Positions 32,364 through 42,881 are shown, counted from the first letter of the stretch. The stretch is 64,000 bases of DNA from Pelotomaculum schinkii (GCF_004369205.1 NZ_QFGA01000002.1:620001-684000), one strand, 5' to 3'. Program-made: numbers and translations. The notes: generated from the sequence alone by a model not told the origin.

Positions 32364-33557
32364 TTACAGCCTGCTCCCGTTTTTCATTCTACCCTGCAAC
32401 CATTTGATCAACCTGTCCATCAATGCGCCTGGTTCACAGTTTGCTGCCAGTCTCAACCCGGAGCCGGTCAAGCGCTGCGCGCCGTACTTAACCAGACCAA
32501 AAGCATTGGCCAGGCTGAGACTCAGTGGCTGCCCGTCAACCTGGATGTCCCCTACCCTTACCGGTATCTGAAGTATATTTTCAGCAAACGGGGCAAAACC
32601 TCCTAACAGAGGCGCCCCTCCGCTAAAAACAGCGCCACCCGGCAGAAGTCCGGGGTATTGGAAGCTTTTAATCACACTGGCGGTTAAATGCAGGATCTCT
32701 GAGAGGCGGGCTTCGATAATCGAATTTGCCAGATCCAACTTATTATCCCCGGACCCGGATAACTCGCAATCACTGAGTATTTCTACCGCCTGGTTCAGGG
32801 AAGTATGCAGGCCAATGGCCAAATCACTTGCCAGGTGTTCGCCTCCTACTGGAAAAACCGCAGTTTCCCTTAGCGAGCCCTGGTCAAAAATGCTTACGGA
32901 GGTGGTACCGGCGCCAATATCGATGAGGATAGTACCGAATTCCTTCTCCGCCGTCGTTAACAGTGCTTCCCCAGCGGCCACCGGACCGAATACCACATCC
33001 TCAACCTTTAAACCGGCCAGGTGGACGGCTTTAGATATATCTTTGATATTGCGGGTTGGCGCTGTAACCACCCTGGCTCCCGCTTCCACCTCAAATACAG
33101 ACCGGCCAGGGAGGTCTCTGGGGGGAATTAGTTGAAGGGCGCTGTCTCCTTCCGCCAAACCAGCCGGTACAGACTGAAGGCCGTTGCGCTTGCTGCGGCC
33201 GGCAGAGTATCTCCCTGGTTTAAGGTCCACCAGGCAGTTCTTTACAGCTGTCGTATCCCCGTTAAAGCTCACATATGCAGTTGATGGCCTGCTGGTCCCG
33301 GCATGCCTTTGCGCTTGCTCCAGCGCCTGTAAGATTGCTTTAGCGGCTGCTTCGGGGCTGGTTACACATCCTTTGCTCACACCTATACTCGGAGCTTCCG
33401 CCGACCCAAGTATTTGGGGGAAGCCGCTTCTTACTTGCGCGATGACCACAGCCGTCTTCGAAGTGCCTATGTCAAGGCCGGCCAGTGTAATAGGGCTCTT
33501 TTTGGCCAACCCGGCAACTCCCGCCCAATCATTACTTGTCCTGTTAAGATTCCACAT
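32364..33557 (-). CDS. ftsA: Cell-division actin-like protein FtsA
   Basis: 397 residues. Actin-family ATPase: LAGLDIGTSKTAVVIAQV (phosphate 1), LIDIGAGTTSVSIFDQG (phosphate 2) and VFSGGAPLLGGFA (adenosine). The C-terminus ends in an amphipathic helix with ALMDRLIKWLQGRMKN that docks it to the membrane. Links FtsZ to the membrane and to septal wall enzymes. AAGGGA lies a little far (13 nt) from the start ATG 33557. Confidence 0.94.
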   Translation of the reverse strand: MWNLNRTSNDWAGVAGLAKKSPITLAGLDIGTSKTAVVIAQVRSGFPQILGSAEAPSIGVSKGCVTSPEAAAKAILQALEQAQRHAGTSRPSTAYVSFNGDTTAVKNCLVDLKPGRYSAGRSKRNGLQSVPAGLAEGDSALQLIPPRDLPGRSVFEVEAGARVVTAPTRNIKDISKAVHLAGLKVEDVVFGPVAAGEALLTTAEKEFGTILIDIGAGTTSVSIFDQGSLRETAVFPVGGEHLASDLAIGLHTSLNQAVEILSDCELSGSGDNKLDLANSIIEARLSEILHLTASVIKSFQYPGLLPGGAVFSGGAPLLGGFAPFAENILQIPVRVGDIQVDGQPLSLSLANAFGLVKYGAQRLTGSGLRLAANCEPGALMDRLIKWLQGRMKNGSRL

Positions 33558-33584
33558 TGAAAAAAATTTCCCTTTTTATTAAAG

Positions 33585-33926
33585 TTATTTTTTTAGGAGA
33601 TAGCGGCGAATGATCGCTAAATTCTGGAACAGCCTTACCCCAAATGCCACTACGGCAGCCAGGTAGAGGTCCATTCCCAACCTTTCCCCAAAAAAGGCTA
33701 AACCTGCAGCCAGAAGAGCATTGCTGAAGAAACCGGTAATAAAAATGGTATTGTCAAAATGTTCTTCCATAGCCGCACGGATACCCCCAAACACCGAGTC
33801 CAGGGCAGCCAGGGCGGCTACCGACATATACTTGGCATAGGCTTGGGGAAGCACCAGGGGCAGGTTCAGACCCATGGCAACACCTGCCGCCAGGCTGATT
33901 AACGCCAGCCAGAGACCTAACCACAT
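33585..33926 (-). CDS. sbp: Small basic protein Sbp (DUF1290)
   Basis: 113 residues from ATG 33926, with AGAGGG 8 nt upstream; the longer frame lies inside the DUF881 gene. Three membrane helices; LPQAYAKYMSVAALAALDSVFGG is the family signature (given in part), and FGVRLFQNLAIIRR is near the end. In Bacillus it sits in the same place (ylxX-sbp-ftsA). Function unknown, thought to be linked to division or sporulation. Confidence 0.9.
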   Translation of the reverse strand: MWLGLWLALISLAAGVAMGLNLPLVLPQAYAKYMSVAALAALDSVFGGIRAAMEEHFDNTIFITGFFSNALLAAGLAFFGERLGMDLYLAAVVAFGVRLFQNLAIIRRYLLKK

Positions 33927-33945
33927 CAAAATTACCCTCTCTTTC

Positions 33946-34638
33946 TTATCTTTGGGTGTGTTTGGCGTAATCAAAACGCAAGGAACCGGTATAGGCCGGC
34001 GCCAGCACCCTGTCTTTTGACTGTACTGTAACTGAAACACCGAGGTCGCTTAAGTACTCCGTCAATCCTCCTCTTATCTCCAGACTGCTTTTGAGTGTGC
34101 CTGAGGGTCCGATGGCAACCACCTTGTAAGGAGGTGAAAGCCTGGTAAGGTTTACATTGATGTGACTGCCGGCCAGCCGCACCTCACTGGTGGCAAGGAT
34201 GCGCTGGTCGTTAACAGCGATTGCCTCCGCCCCGGCCCCACGCAGGTCATTCAATACCTTTAATAAGTCGTCGTCTTTGATATTGTAAAAGCTGCCTTCC
34301 TGGTTGTCGAGCAAGACCTCAACCCCCTGCCCCTCAACCGGAACCAGGCCGCCATAAAGCTTATTTTTGAAAAGCTCGCTCTCCAGCGCGCCTGTAGCTG
34401 CCGTGTGGCTCTTCCCTGCTTCCGCCAGCTTAATTTGCAGGTCAACGGACTCTTCCTTTAACTGGTTGAGGTCTCTTTCCACCTGTTTTTTTTCAATTGT
34501 CAGCTCCTGCACCCTGTCAATAGGGACCGCCTGTTCTACACTGCTGTTGGTACGGAATTGCATGGCTATCATTAGTCCCACAAACAAAGCAACCATGCTG
34601 ATTGATAAATATGTTGTTTTATTCAGAGCTTGTTTCAA
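33946..34638 (-). CDS. DUF881 family protein, second copy
   Basis: 230 residues. One N-terminal membrane helix (TYLSISMVALFVGLMIAMQF), a coiled coil (residues 40-75) and the DUF881 domain with GVEVLLDNQEG, LLKVLNDLRGAGAEAIAVND and SSLEIRGGLTEYL. It overlaps the sbp reading frame extension only. Paralogue of the gene at 34651-35367. In Bacillus these are YlxW and YlxX, near ftsA. Function unknown; outside the membrane. Confidence 0.9.
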   Translation of the reverse strand: MKQALNKTTYLSISMVALFVGLMIAMQFRTNSSVEQAVPIDRVQELTIEKKQVERDLNQLKEESVDLQIKLAEAGKSHTAATGALESELFKNKLYGGLVPVEGQGVEVLLDNQEGSFYNIKDDDLLKVLNDLRGAGAEAIAVNDQRILATSEVRLAGSHINVNLTRLSPPYKVVAIGPSGTLKSSLEIRGGLTEYLSDLGVSVTVQSKDRVLAPAYTGSLRFDYAKHTQR

Positions 34639-34650
34639 AGTCCTTATCTC

Positions 34651-35367
34651 CTAGACTGCAGCTTTGGCATATTCAAACTTTATTCCGCCGCTGTAGGGCG
34701 GTACAACGACCTGCGGCAGTTTTTTAACCGTAACCTGGATGCCCCAGAACTGGAGCGTTTCAGCAACCCCGCCCTTCATCTTCAAGGAACTTTCCAGGGT
34801 ATCGGGGTTACCAATGGCTGTAATCACGTAAGGCGGCGCCAGACGCTTGTTTTTATTCAGCAGGACGGTAGGACCCGTACACCGGACCTCCGTGGTGGCC
34901 AACAGCCTCTGACCGTTCATGGAAATAGCCTCCGCACCGGCTGCGCGGAGTTCGTTGAGCACCCGTAAAACATCTTCATCATGGAGTACATACAGGTTTG
35001 GGTCTTGTCCGGGTTTTAAACTGACTATACTGTCGTTTAAGGTAATCTCTACCCCCGGGCCGGTTAATTCAGTAACCCCGGCCTCAATCCTGGCCCGGTC
35101 CAGTTCTTCCATGATTTCAGCGGTCTGTGGCAGGGACATGGCTTTATCCAGCTCGGCACGCAGGTTGTCAACCTGTCCCTGAAGAGCGTCCCGCTCATCC
35201 TTAGCTTGATTTACCTGGGCAGCAAGTTCTTTTGTTCTTTGTACAGGCTCGGTGCTTTGTATTTCCCGGGTTACCCGGAACTGTACGGCCAACAATACCC
35301 CCAGGGCCAACCCAACCGTCATAAGAACCCAATGAAAGGTCTTCAGACTATATCTCCCCCTAATCAA
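34651..35367 (-). CDS. DUF881 family protein, first copy
   Basis: 238 residues, same layout as the neighbour: a membrane helix (WVLMTVGLALGVLLAVQF), a coiled coil (45-85) and DUF881 (LTGPGVEITLNDS; VLNELRAAGAEAISMNGQRL; ESSLKMKGGVAETL). Starts 8 bp inside the ftsQ end. The pair most likely came from tandem duplication. Confidence 0.9.
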   Translation of the reverse strand: MIRGRYSLKTFHWVLMTVGLALGVLLAVQFRVTREIQSTEPVQRTKELAAQVNQAKDERDALQGQVDNLRAELDKAMSLPQTAEIMEELDRARIEAGVTELTGPGVEITLNDSIVSLKPGQDPNLYVLHDEDVLRVLNELRAAGAEAISMNGQRLLATTEVRCTGPTVLLNKNKRLAPPYVITAIGNPDTLESSLKMKGGVAETLQFWGIQVTVKKLPQVVVPPYSGGIKFEYAKAAV

Positions 35368-36112
35368 GCTTATAATAGACCACCGGTTTGCCGGCGCAGG
35401 ACAGGTCGATATAGTTTATCTTATCCTGTACAGCGCGCAGTTCTATTAACAGCTGATTTAAGATATCTCCCTTTTCCTGAATATCTTCAGCCAGACCAAA
35501 CCGGCACTGCATGCCTTCAATGGTATAGAGTCTAATTTGTCCGTCATTGTCAACATGGACCTCGGAGAGCTCCGCCACGGTCTCACCGGGCAGACCGCTG
35601 ATAACAGTCAGGGCATCCCCTAACCCCGCTGCATCGACCGCGTCTCCCGGGCTGGGAAGGTTAAAATTAATACCAGTTACCACCGGCAGTCCGGGGGCGC
35701 CGGCGTTGGCCTTCTGCAGATAGACACCTTCACCGTCCACCTCGATAAAACCCTCCCCGGTAGGCAAGAGGCCTACCGGCTTTCGCTCTTCCACCCCGAT
35801 CACCACAGTCGACGGTAGCGACCTGGTCACCTGTACATCCTTGACCAAGGGGATAAGTTTAAGCCTGGCAGCCGCCGCTGCAAGGTCAACTTTAAATATA
35901 TTGACTCCGGGGGCAATATCGCTGACAGATTTTATTTGATCCTGGTCAAGAAGCTGGTTTCCCTGCACCAGAATACTGCGCACCTCAAAAAAAGGGGAAC
36001 GCAGCAAAACAAAACCTGTAATTAGTACCAGAAAAATAAAAAAAACACTCTCAAAGATATTCCATCCACGCTGGCGCCTGCGTCCTATCACACTTCCCGA
36101 CACGACCTTCAC
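35360..36112 (-). CDS. ftsQ: Cell-division protein FtsQ/DivIB
   Basis: 250 residues. A cytoplasmic basic start, one membrane helix (FESVFFIFLVLITGFVLL), then a POTRA domain (SPFFEVRSILVQGNQLLDQD; FKVDLAAAAARLKLIPLVKD) and the FtsQ beta domain (VIGVEERKPVGLLPTGEGF). It holds the FtsQLB complex outside the membrane. The next gene on this strand upstream is murA; yjcZ genes on the plus strand lie between. Confidence 0.94.
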   Translation of the reverse strand: MKVVSGSVIGRRRQRGWNIFESVFFIFLVLITGFVLLRSPFFEVRSILVQGNQLLDQDQIKSVSDIAPGVNIFKVDLAAAAARLKLIPLVKDVQVTRSLPSTVVIGVEERKPVGLLPTGEGFIEVDGEGVYLQKANAGAPGLPVVTGINFNLPSPGDAVDAAGLGDALTVISGLPGETVAELSEVHVDNDGQIRLYTIEGMQCRFGLAEDIQEKGDILNQLLIELRAVQDKINYIDLSCAGKPVVYYKLD

Positions 36113-36254
36113 ACTTTCACAATTATAGGATAAGTCTACTTATATGTAATTATACCAATCGAATGAAACTTGTCCAAGGACATTCTAAAAAAAGAAAGAT
36201 CCTGAAAATAATAGAATTTAAAATGTTAGGATTATAACTTTACAATTTACAGTA

Positions 36255-36282
36255 ACCTTTATCTGGATTTCTTCATAGCATA
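36255..36282 (+). promoter_or_regulatory. SigK-like promoter of the yjcZ genes
   Basis: AC at 36255-36256, a 17-bp spacer and CATAGCATA at 36274-36282 fit the mother-cell SigK pattern AC-N16/17-CATANNNTA. An overlapping CATATGGTA at 36279-36287 also fits the -10. Transcription would begin about 10-20 bp before the first yjcZ ribosome site. Confidence 0.6.
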
Positions 36283-36313
36283 TGGTAGCAGTGATAGAAG
36301 GGGGGCAGTATCA

Positions 36314-36415
36314 ATAGCGGACGGCGCGGGCTTCGGCAACTGGGGCTTTATTATCTTCCTGATTTTCATCCTATTAATTTTCGGAGTCGGCTTCTGGGGA
36401 GGAGGCTGTATCTAG
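36314..36415 (+). CDS. YjcZ-like small membrane protein, no standard start codon
   Basis: 33 codons from ATA 36314 to TAG 36415. From GAGFGNWGFIIFLIF onward the product is nearly identical to its neighbour and ends WGGGCI. A ribosome site (AAGGGGGG) is 9 nt before the ATA, but no ATG, GTG or TTG exists in this frame upstream. Either ATA is used as a rare start or the gene has lost its start codon. YjcZ proteins are tiny Gly/Phe-rich membrane proteins tied to sporulation. Confidence 0.6.
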   Translation: MADGAGFGNWGFIIFLIFILLIFGVGFWGGGCI

Positions 36416-36494
36416 GTACTGTGTCCCAGGGTAAAGCTTAGCTCTATATACCGGATTGTGTTACTCTGACTAATATTGAAAGGAGGTTGTTATT

Positions 36495-36623
36495 ATGGCG
36501 TTAGGAGCCGCTGGCGGCGCAGGCTGTGCTGGTACTGCCGGTTTCGGCAATTGGGGATTTATCATTTTTCTGATCTTCATCCTGCTGATATTCGGAGTAG
36601 GGTTCTGGGGTGGTTGTATTTAA
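36495..36623 (+). CDS. YjcZ-family small sporulation protein
   Basis: 42 residues, ATG 36495 with AGGAGG about 9 nt upstream. The N-terminal half is Gly/Ala/Cys rich (MALGAAGGAGCAGTAGFG); the rest is a membrane helix, NWGFIIFLIFILLIFGVGFW, ending GGCI. This is the YjcZ pattern. It is the second of two tandem copies on the plus strand inside the minus-strand division cluster. Followed by a terminator. Confidence 0.9.
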   Translation: MALGAAGGAGCAGTAGFGNWGFIIFLIFILLIFGVGFWGGCI

Positions 36624-36644
36624 AACTCTAAACTGATTCGCCGG

Positions 36645-36675
36645 GAAGGCCGCCCCCTGGCGGCTTTCTGTTTTT
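36645..36675 (+). terminator. Intrinsic terminator after the yjcZ genes
   Basis: GAAGGCCGCC (36645-36654) pairs with GGCGGCTTTC (36659-36668), then TGTTTTT. Plus strand, 22 bp after the second yjcZ stop; it also stops transcription from running against murA. Confidence 0.85.
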
Positions 36676-36730
36676 CGGGAGTGGATTTTATTTCTTCCCC
36701 TTGTCCCCAAACCAACTAAAAAAAGAGTCA

Positions 36731-37990
36731 CTAGTTGTGAACTCTAATAATTCTGGCCCCGAGAGCATTGTATTTTAGCTCCAGCCGCTCGTAACCACGG
36801 TCGATATGCGCCACGTTTTCGATGACGGTACCGTCCTCGGCTGCCAGGGCCGCCAGCACCAGCGCCGCGCCGGCCCTCAAGTCACTCGCTTCAATGTAGG
36901 CGCCGCTCAGCTTTTCTACACCCTTGACAATGGCCGACTGTCCCTCTACCTTGATATCGGCTCCCATTCTCCTCATCTCGCCGACATGTTTGAAGCGGTT
37001 TTCGAAAATGGTTTCGGTGATGATGCTGGTGCCATCCGCCAGGCTGAGCAAGGCCATCATCTGGGGCTGCATGTCGGTCGGAAAACCGGGGTAGCTCATG
37101 GTTTTGATATCGACGGCCTTAATCTTCCCGTTTCCCTGCACCTTGATCTGGTCCTCACCCACGGTAAAACTGACATTGGCCTCACGCAGTTTTGCCAGCA
37201 ATGGTTCCAGATGTTCCGGTATAACGTTGGTGACCGTCACGTCACCTTCCGTTATGGCTGCGGCCACCAGATGGGTTCCGGCCTCAATACGGTCCGGGAT
37301 GACCGTATGCGCCACCGGTTTCAAATCACCTTGCGTGACTCCCTCTATCTTTATGGTATCGGTGCCGGCTCCAACGATCCTGGCGCCCATCTTGTTTAAG
37401 AAGTTTTGCAGGTCCACTATTTCCGGCTCTTTAGCCGCGTTCCTGATCGTGGTCACCCCTTCTGCCCGGACTGCCGCCATTAATATATTCTCCGTCGCGC
37501 CAACGCTGGGAAGATCCAGATGGATGTCGGCGCCCCTCAGCCGCTCCGCCTCTGCCGTGATATAACCGAACTTTTCTTGGATTTTGGCTCCCAGCTCTTT
37601 TAAACCCTTGAGGTGCAGGTTCATCGGGCGGCTGCCGATCTGGCAACCTCCGGGGTAGGACGTCCTGACCCGGCCGAACCTGCCCAAAAGCGCCCCCAGC
37701 ACCAGGTTGGAAGCCCGCATCCGCCGCATCAAATCTTCAGATATTTCAACTGATTGAATACTTGATGTGTCAACCTCGATCGTATTGCGGTCACAGTTTA
37801 CTTTTGCCCCAAGGTACATGAGCAGGTCCTGCATCACTGCCACGTCCTTCAGCCTGGGGGCCTCATGGATAACACTTTTCCCGGCATTCAGAATACATGC
37901 TGCCAGCAACGGCAATGTTGCGTTTTTGGAACCACTGGTGCGAATAATACCCTTCAGGCGGTTGCCGCCAACTATCATAAATTTCTGCAC
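36731..37990 (-). CDS. murA: UDP-GlcNAc 1-carboxyvinyltransferase
   Basis: 419 residues, GTG 37990 with GGAGGTG. Adds enolpyruvate to UDP-GlcNAc, the first committed step of peptidoglycan synthesis. SGSKNATLPLLAACIL at the start and the catalytic Cys in YPGGCQIGSRPMNLHL (the fosfomycin target) are present. DRIEAGTHLVAAAI and GFPTDMQPQMMALL are further signatures. Ends the mur block; genes upstream are murB and murC. Confidence 0.97.
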   Translation of the reverse strand: MQKFMIVGGNRLKGIIRTSGSKNATLPLLAACILNAGKSVIHEAPRLKDVAVMQDLLMYLGAKVNCDRNTIEVDTSSIQSVEISEDLMRRMRASNLVLGALLGRFGRVRTSYPGGCQIGSRPMNLHLKGLKELGAKIQEKFGYITAEAERLRGADIHLDLPSVGATENILMAAVRAEGVTTIRNAAKEPEIVDLQNFLNKMGARIVGAGTDTIKIEGVTQGDLKPVAHTVIPDRIEAGTHLVAAAITEGDVTVTNVIPEHLEPLLAKLREANVSFTVGEDQIKVQGNGKIKAVDIKTMSYPGFPTDMQPQMMALLSLADGTSIITETIFENRFKHVGEMRRMGADIKVEGQSAIVKGVEKLSGAYIEASDLRAGAALVLAALAAEDGTVIENVAHIDRGYERLELKYNALGARIIRVHN

Positions 37991-38004
37991 ATTTTCACCT
38001 CCGC

Positions 38005-38916
38005 CTAAACGTCACCTATAATTTGCACTTCCAGCAGCAACTCTACCCCTTTGCGGGCCAGTACAGTTTCCCTGGTCTTATCAATGAGCGCCAGAACGTC
38101 CGAGGCTGTAGCCTTACCCAGGTTGACGATAAAGTTCGCGTGCAGGGAAGATATCTGAGCATCCCCTACCCTCAAGCCCTTCAAGCCGGCAGCCTCAATC
38201 AGCCTTCCCGCCGAATCACCCGGCGGGTTTTTAAAAACGCTGCCGGCATTGGGCAGTCTTAGCGGCTGGGTCGACAGGCGCCTGGCTACAAACCTCTCCA
38301 TTTCTTCCTGGATTAGTTGTTTTTCCCGTGGATAACAGGCAAACCTGACTTCAACCACAATCGCAGGCTCCTGTTGCAAATCACATGAACGGTAACGAAA
38401 ATTCAATGCTTCCCCAGTTCTGTGGAACAATCGTCCTTCTAAGTTTAACAGCAGCACCTCCCTAACCAGGGCGCCGACCGAAGAGCCGTTGGCTCCGGCA
38501 TTCATAACCACCGCGCCGCCAACAGTGCCTGGTATTCCCGCTGAAAACTCCAGCCCCCCCAGGCCACTGTCCCTGGCTGCCGCAGCAAGCGCCGAGAGTT
38601 TAGCTCCCGCTTCAGCCACGACATCTTTTTCAATGATGGAGACTCTGGCCAGGCCGGAGCCAATCTTTAGCACAATACCCCTGATTCCTTTTTCGCTAAC
38701 CAACAGGTTGGAACCGTTCCCGATTACAGTCAGCGGAACTTTACGCCGGTTGGCGAAAGAAACCACAGACTGCAGTTCCTTACGGCCTTGGGGCTCAATA
38801 AAATAATCGGCAGGTCCCCCGATACGCCAGCTGGTATGCTTGTTCATGGGTTCCCCGATCCTTACGCGACCGGATACAAGTTTCTGCAGCTCCCGGTATA
38901 CTAAGGTATCAACCAA
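38005..38916 (-). CDS. murB: UDP-N-acetylenolpyruvoylglucosamine reductase
   Basis: 303 residues, TTG 38916, 8 bp inside murC with AAAGGAG upstream. FAD enzyme that completes UDP-MurNAc. Type II form without the extra loop: [51 protein letters not shown], and [19 protein letters not shown] with the catalytic Ser. Confidence 0.96.
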   Translation of the reverse strand: MVDTLVYRELQKLVSGRVRIGEPMNKHTSWRIGGPADYFIEPQGRKELQSVVSFANRRKVPLTVIGNGSNLLVSEKGIRGIVLKIGSGLARVSIIEKDVVAEAGAKLSALAAAARDSGLGGLEFSAGIPGTVGGAVVMNAGANGSSVGALVREVLLLNLEGRLFHRTGEALNFRYRSCDLQQEPAIVVEVRFACYPREKQLIQEEMERFVARRLSTQPLRLPNAGSVFKNPPGDSAGRLIEAAGLKGLRVGDAQISSLHANFIVNLGKATASDVLALIDKTRETVLARKGVELLLEVQIIGDV

Positions 38917-40294
38917 TTTTTTGACGCTCCTTTAACCTGTTGACCAGTTCAACACCTGCATTCCATATATCGCCGGCGCCCATGGTCAGGATCATATCCC
39001 CAGGCCGGGCTGTCCGAGCCAGATAGTCTACGATCTCCTGCCTGGTTGGCAGATGAATGACTTTACGGCCCTCAAATTTTTCGATAGCGGTTATGATTAT
39101 ATCTGCCGTCACCCCTTCAATGGGTTGCTCACCGGCGCTGTAAATATCGCTCACGATAATCACGTCGGCGTCTGAAAAAGCTTCGCCGAAGCGCTCACCA
39201 AGAATTGCTGTTCTGGTGTAGCGGTGAGGCTGAAAGACACCAATCAAGCGCCCGGTTTTCAGCTGCCTGGCTGCTTTGAGGGTGGCCTTTATTTCAGAGG
39301 GGTGATGGGCATAGTCGTCAATAACCTTGACGCCGCCGACCTCACCTGTAAGTTGAAATCTGCGCCCGGCTCCCCGGAAGTTACTGAGGGCAGCAGAAAT
39401 ACCCTCAAAGGGAAGACCCACGAACCTTCCCAGCGCCACTACAGCCAGCGCGTTCAAGAAGTTGTGACGTCCCGGCACACGCAGTTCCAGGTCGCCTAAA
39501 TAGCTGTTGCGAAAATACACTTCCCCTATTGTAAGCTCTCCCACCATACGCAGGTTTCGCCCGGTATAATCCGCATCCGGATGGTCCAGAGCGTAGGTCT
39601 GGCAAGGACCATTGTAGCCTGCCAGCAGTTCTCTTATTCTGGAATCATCAAGACAGACCACCGCCAGCCCCTCTGCAGGAACCTTGGCGATAAATTCACG
39701 AAAAGCGGTTTCAATATTCTCGACGCTTTTATAATGGTCCAGGTGGTCGTCCTCGATATTGGTAATAATTTCAATAAAGGGATCCAGCTTTAAAAAAGAT
39801 CCGTCACTTTCGTCCGCTTCGGCAACCAGGTATTCTCCCCCACCCAGTTTGGCGTTGCCGCCAATTTCTTTCAATTCGCCTCCAATAATAACGGTGGGAT
39901 CCAGATGATTTTGCTCCAGAACCAGTGCGGCCATGGAAGTTGTAGTGGTCTTTCCGTGGGCGCCGGCTATAGCAATACCCTTTTGACGCTGCATCAACCA
40001 TGCGAGCATTTCACTGCGGTGCAGAATGCGGAGCCTTCTTTCCCTGGCCTCCAACAATTCCGGGTTGCTGAAGGGAATGGCAGTGGATGCTACAACCAGG
40101 TCGGCGTCACCAAGATATTCACCAGCATGCCCTCTAAAGCAGGTCGCCCCAAGGGCTTCCAAACTCTCGGTGGCGGTTGAACCTTTCAGGTCCGAGCCGG
40201 TTACCCGGTAGCCCAGGCCAAGCATAATCCTGGCTATGCCGCACATACCGGAGCCGCCGATCCCGATAAAATGAACATGCTGCGCTTGTTGCAC
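38909..40294 (-). CDS. murC: UDP-N-acetylmuramate-L-alanine ligase
   Basis: 461 residues, GTG 40294 with AGGAGAGG. ATP-dependent addition of L-Ala. [16 protein letters not shown] at the N-terminus, the P-loop [16 protein letters not shown], and [25 protein letters not shown] in the C-terminal domain. The 353-bp gap before it (to murG) holds only repeat-like DNA. Confidence 0.97.
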   Translation of the reverse strand: MQQAQHVHFIGIGGSGMCGIARIMLGLGYRVTGSDLKGSTATESLEALGATCFRGHAGEYLGDADLVVASTAIPFSNPELLEARERRLRILHRSEMLAWLMQRQKGIAIAGAHGKTTTTSMAALVLEQNHLDPTVIIGGELKEIGGNAKLGGGEYLVAEADESDGSFLKLDPFIEIITNIEDDHLDHYKSVENIETAFREFIAKVPAEGLAVVCLDDSRIRELLAGYNGPCQTYALDHPDADYTGRNLRMVGELTIGEVYFRNSYLGDLELRVPGRHNFLNALAVVALGRFVGLPFEGISAALSNFRGAGRRFQLTGEVGGVKVIDDYAHHPSEIKATLKAARQLKTGRLIGVFQPHRYTRTAILGERFGEAFSDADVIIVSDIYSAGEQPIEGVTADIIITAIEKFEGRKVIHLPTRQEIVDYLARTARPGDMILTMGAGDIWNAGVELVNRLKERQKIG

Positions 40295-40647
40295 TGATTA
40301 CCTCTCCTCCCTTGTGGCTCAATTCCCTTGTCGCCGCCGGCCATCATTATATCTATTTAGTGGAAAAATGGCTGCTAGCGCTGTATTTCATAAATATAGT
40401 ATGCATAGCTCCAAAAAGGTGTTACAGACGTTAATTTGGAGCTTGTCCCCAGGAATAAACTCACCTTGTGCGCGACCTATGACTCAATAAGCTCATATTC
40501 GTCCACAACAATTCTATTCGACCTCCGGGGTAGTACCATATGCCTGATGCAGCGCAGCTATTCCCGGGTAAGTTGTCCACACCGCCGGCGGCGCCGCGTA
40601 TTATGAAAACACCACACCTGCATTTGAGCAACAGTGCAGCGGCCTGG
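40295..40647. repeat. Non-coding gap between murG and murC with repeat B-like fragment
   Basis: No gene is supported here. 40560-40625 resembles 11430-11470 (CCGCCGGCGGCGCC, then TATTATGAAAACACCACACC). The remainder shows no strong hairpin or promoter. It splits the mur operon, so murC may need its own promoter or read-through. Confidence 0.55.
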
Positions 40648-41781
40648 TTACCTGACAAGTTCGTCAACACAGTCGATGATATCCTCCAGAGCGCGGGTTT
40701 TGCCCATCTTTCTGCTGGCTTCAGCCATGGCCGCCAGTTTGCCCCTGTCCTCCAGGAGCCCGGCGATCCTAGTGCAAAGCAAGTCCCCGCTCACTTTGCG
40801 ATCCAAAAACATAAGCGCGGCTCCCTCTTTTTCAAGGGCCAGGGCGTTATGTTCCTGGTGATTTTCAGCCGCAAAAGGATAGGGGACCAGGATCGAAGGA
40901 ATACCCAGGGCAGTAATTTCCGCACAGGTGGCAGCGCCTGCCCTGCTGATAACCAGGCCTGCCGCCGCCAGAGCATCCTGCATGCTGTAGAGGTAAGATA
41001 TAATGGTAACATTCCCAGTTTTAGCCAGGTCTATACCTTTAGCGGCGCAGTCCTCCAGGAACTCCTCGTATCCCGCGCTCCCGGTTACGTGCAGGATGCT
41101 TAGCCGCGGATCTCCACCGAACTGTTTGATTACATCAACCATAGCTTTATTGAGAGTGCGGGCGCCGCGACTGCCGCCAAAGGAGAAGAGCAGAAAACGA
41201 TCGGCGCCGATGCCCAACTTCTTCAGGCCTTCCGGCCTGGTTGCGCGCAATATTTCCGGTCGAACAGGCAGGCCGGTAAGAATCACCTTATGAGACCGGG
41301 GAAAATATTTAACAGATTCTTTAAAGGTAACCGCCACCCGGTCCACAAACCTGGCCAGGATACGGTTGGTTACCCCGGGCAGCGCGTTTTGCTCGTGAAT
41401 TAAAGTCGGTATTCTACTTAAGGCAGCTGCCAGGACCACCGGCCCGCAGACATAGCCGCCGGTACCGATTACCACATCCGGCTTCCAGTTGCGCAAGGTC
41501 CTGGCCGCCTGCCAGAAACCGAGCCCGGTCCGCCATAACACCAGAAAATTCCGCATTGAGAGTTTCCGCTCCAGCCCGGCCCCCGCCAAACCTTTAAAAG
41601 GAAGCCCCTCCTTGGGAACGATATCCGCCTCCATGCCCTGGTTATTTCCGACATAGAGGATTTCCGCCTCCGGATGTCTTTCTTTAAGCCCCCGGGCAAT
41701 AGCCAGGGCGGGGTAGATATGACCGCCGGTGCCCCCGCCCGCAACAACAATTCGCAATGTTTTCACCACCCGCGCCGTCAT
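40648..41781 (-). CDS. murG: UDP-GlcNAc:undecaprenyl-PP-MurNAc-pentapeptide GlcNAc transferase
   Basis: 377 residues. Makes lipid II from lipid I on the inner membrane face. [20 protein letters not shown] is the G loop; [29 protein letters not shown] and [20 protein letters not shown] are the second half motifs. The first ATG (41781) overlaps the ftsW stop (ATGA). [10 protein letters not shown] extension precedes the usual start. Confidence 0.97.
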   Translation of the reverse strand: MTARVVKTLRIVVAGGGTGGHIYPALAIARGLKERHPEAEILYVGNNQGMEADIVPKEGLPFKGLAGAGLERKLSMRNFLVLWRTGLGFWQAARTLRNWKPDVVIGTGGYVCGPVVLAAALSRIPTLIHEQNALPGVTNRILARFVDRVAVTFKESVKYFPRSHKVILTGLPVRPEILRATRPEGLKKLGIGADRFLLFSFGGSRGARTLNKAMVDVIKQFGGDPRLSILHVTGSAGYEEFLEDCAAKGIDLAKTGNVTIISYLYSMQDALAAAGLVISRAGAATCAEITALGIPSILVPYPFAAENHQEHNALALEKEGAALMFLDRKVSGDLLCTRIAGLLEDRGKLAAMAEASRKMGKTRALEDIIDCVDELVR

Positions 41782-42881
41782 CTTGCCCTGCTGAACTTGG
41801 AAATATTAAGAAGAATGCCCACCCCTGTCATGGTGAACAGCAGGGAGGTGCCGCCAGAACTGATAAAGGGAAGGGGGATACCGGTAACAGGCAGTGACCC
41901 GGTTACCACTCCTATATTAATGATGGCCTGGACTCCCACCCAGGCAGTAATACCGGTTGCCAGCAAACAGGCAAAAGGGTCCTGGGAAGTCACTGCAATT
42001 TTCAAGCCTCTCCATACAAACAAAGTAAATAGTATGATTACCAGGGCAGCTCCGATAAAGCCAAGTTCTTCAGCGGTGATGGCAAAGATAAAGTCGGTGT
42101 GGTTCTCGGGCAGGTAGAGAAACTTCTGTTTGCTCTGGCCCAGGCCCAGTCCGAACAGGCCTCCGGAGCCGATGGCATAGAGCCCCTGAATAATATGGAA
42201 GCCGTCGCCCTGGGGGTCCGCCCAGGGATCCAAAAAGGCCAGAAAGCGCTTCAACCGGTAGGGCTCCATAATAATCAACAAGCCAACGGCGGCAAGGCCG
42301 GCCAGCCCGATGCCGCCCAGGTGAGACATTCTGGCGCCGGCGGCAAAAATCATGACAAATACAATACCGCCCAGTGAAATGGTGGTACCCAGATCGGGCT
42401 GCAGCATGATCAGGATTGCTGCCAGCCCCAAAACACACATGTAAGGCAGGACCCCTTTGCTGAACTGCTTGACCCGTTCCTTTTGTCGTGACAAGCCATA
42501 GGCCGTGAAGAGGATGACGCTGAGCTTGACCAGTTCGGCCGGGGCAAAAGGCAGCGGTCCTATACCAATCCAGCGGCGGGAACCGTTAACCTCGCGGCCA
42601 ATCCCGGGGACCAGGACCAGAGCCAGCATGATAAAGGAGACGACCATAAAAGGGATCACGTACTGCTTGAGCCGTTGGTAGTCATAATTTGACATGATAT
42701 ACATGGCGGTCAAGCCCAGCAAGGCCCATAACAATTGCCGCTTAAAGAAATAAAAGCTGTCATTATAATAAATCAGGGTACTGTACTCGCTGGCGCTAAA
42801 AACCATAATAACACCAAGGCTCACCAGACTCAATACCGTTAAAAAAAGAAGAAAATCCGCCGAACTTTTTTTAGGCCGCAT
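41778..42881 (-). CDS. ftsW: FtsW/SpoVE-type lipid II polymerase
   Basis: 367 residues, about ten membrane helices. SEDS family: [70 protein letters not shown] and [17 protein letters not shown] are signatures. The Asp/Glu of the active loop are present. Polymerises glycan strands with a partner PBP (spoVD). In spore formers this copy may serve as SpoVE too. Overlaps murG by 4 bp. Confidence 0.95.
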   Translation of the reverse strand: MRPKKSSADFLLFLTVLSLVSLGVIMVFSASEYSTLIYYNDSFYFFKRQLLWALLGLTAMYIMSNYDYQRLKQYVIPFMVVSFIMLALVLVPGIGREVNGSRRWIGIGPLPFAPAELVKLSVILFTAYGLSRQKERVKQFSKGVLPYMCVLGLAAILIMLQPDLGTTISLGGIVFVMIFAAGARMSHLGGIGLAGLAAVGLLIIMEPYRLKRFLAFLDPWADPQGDGFHIIQGLYAIGSGGLFGLGLGQSKQKFLYLPENHTDFIFAITAEELGFIGAALVIILFTLFVWRGLKIAVTSQDPFACLLATGITAWVGVQAIINIGVVTGSLPVTGIPLPFISSGGTSLLFTMTGVGILLNISKFSRAR

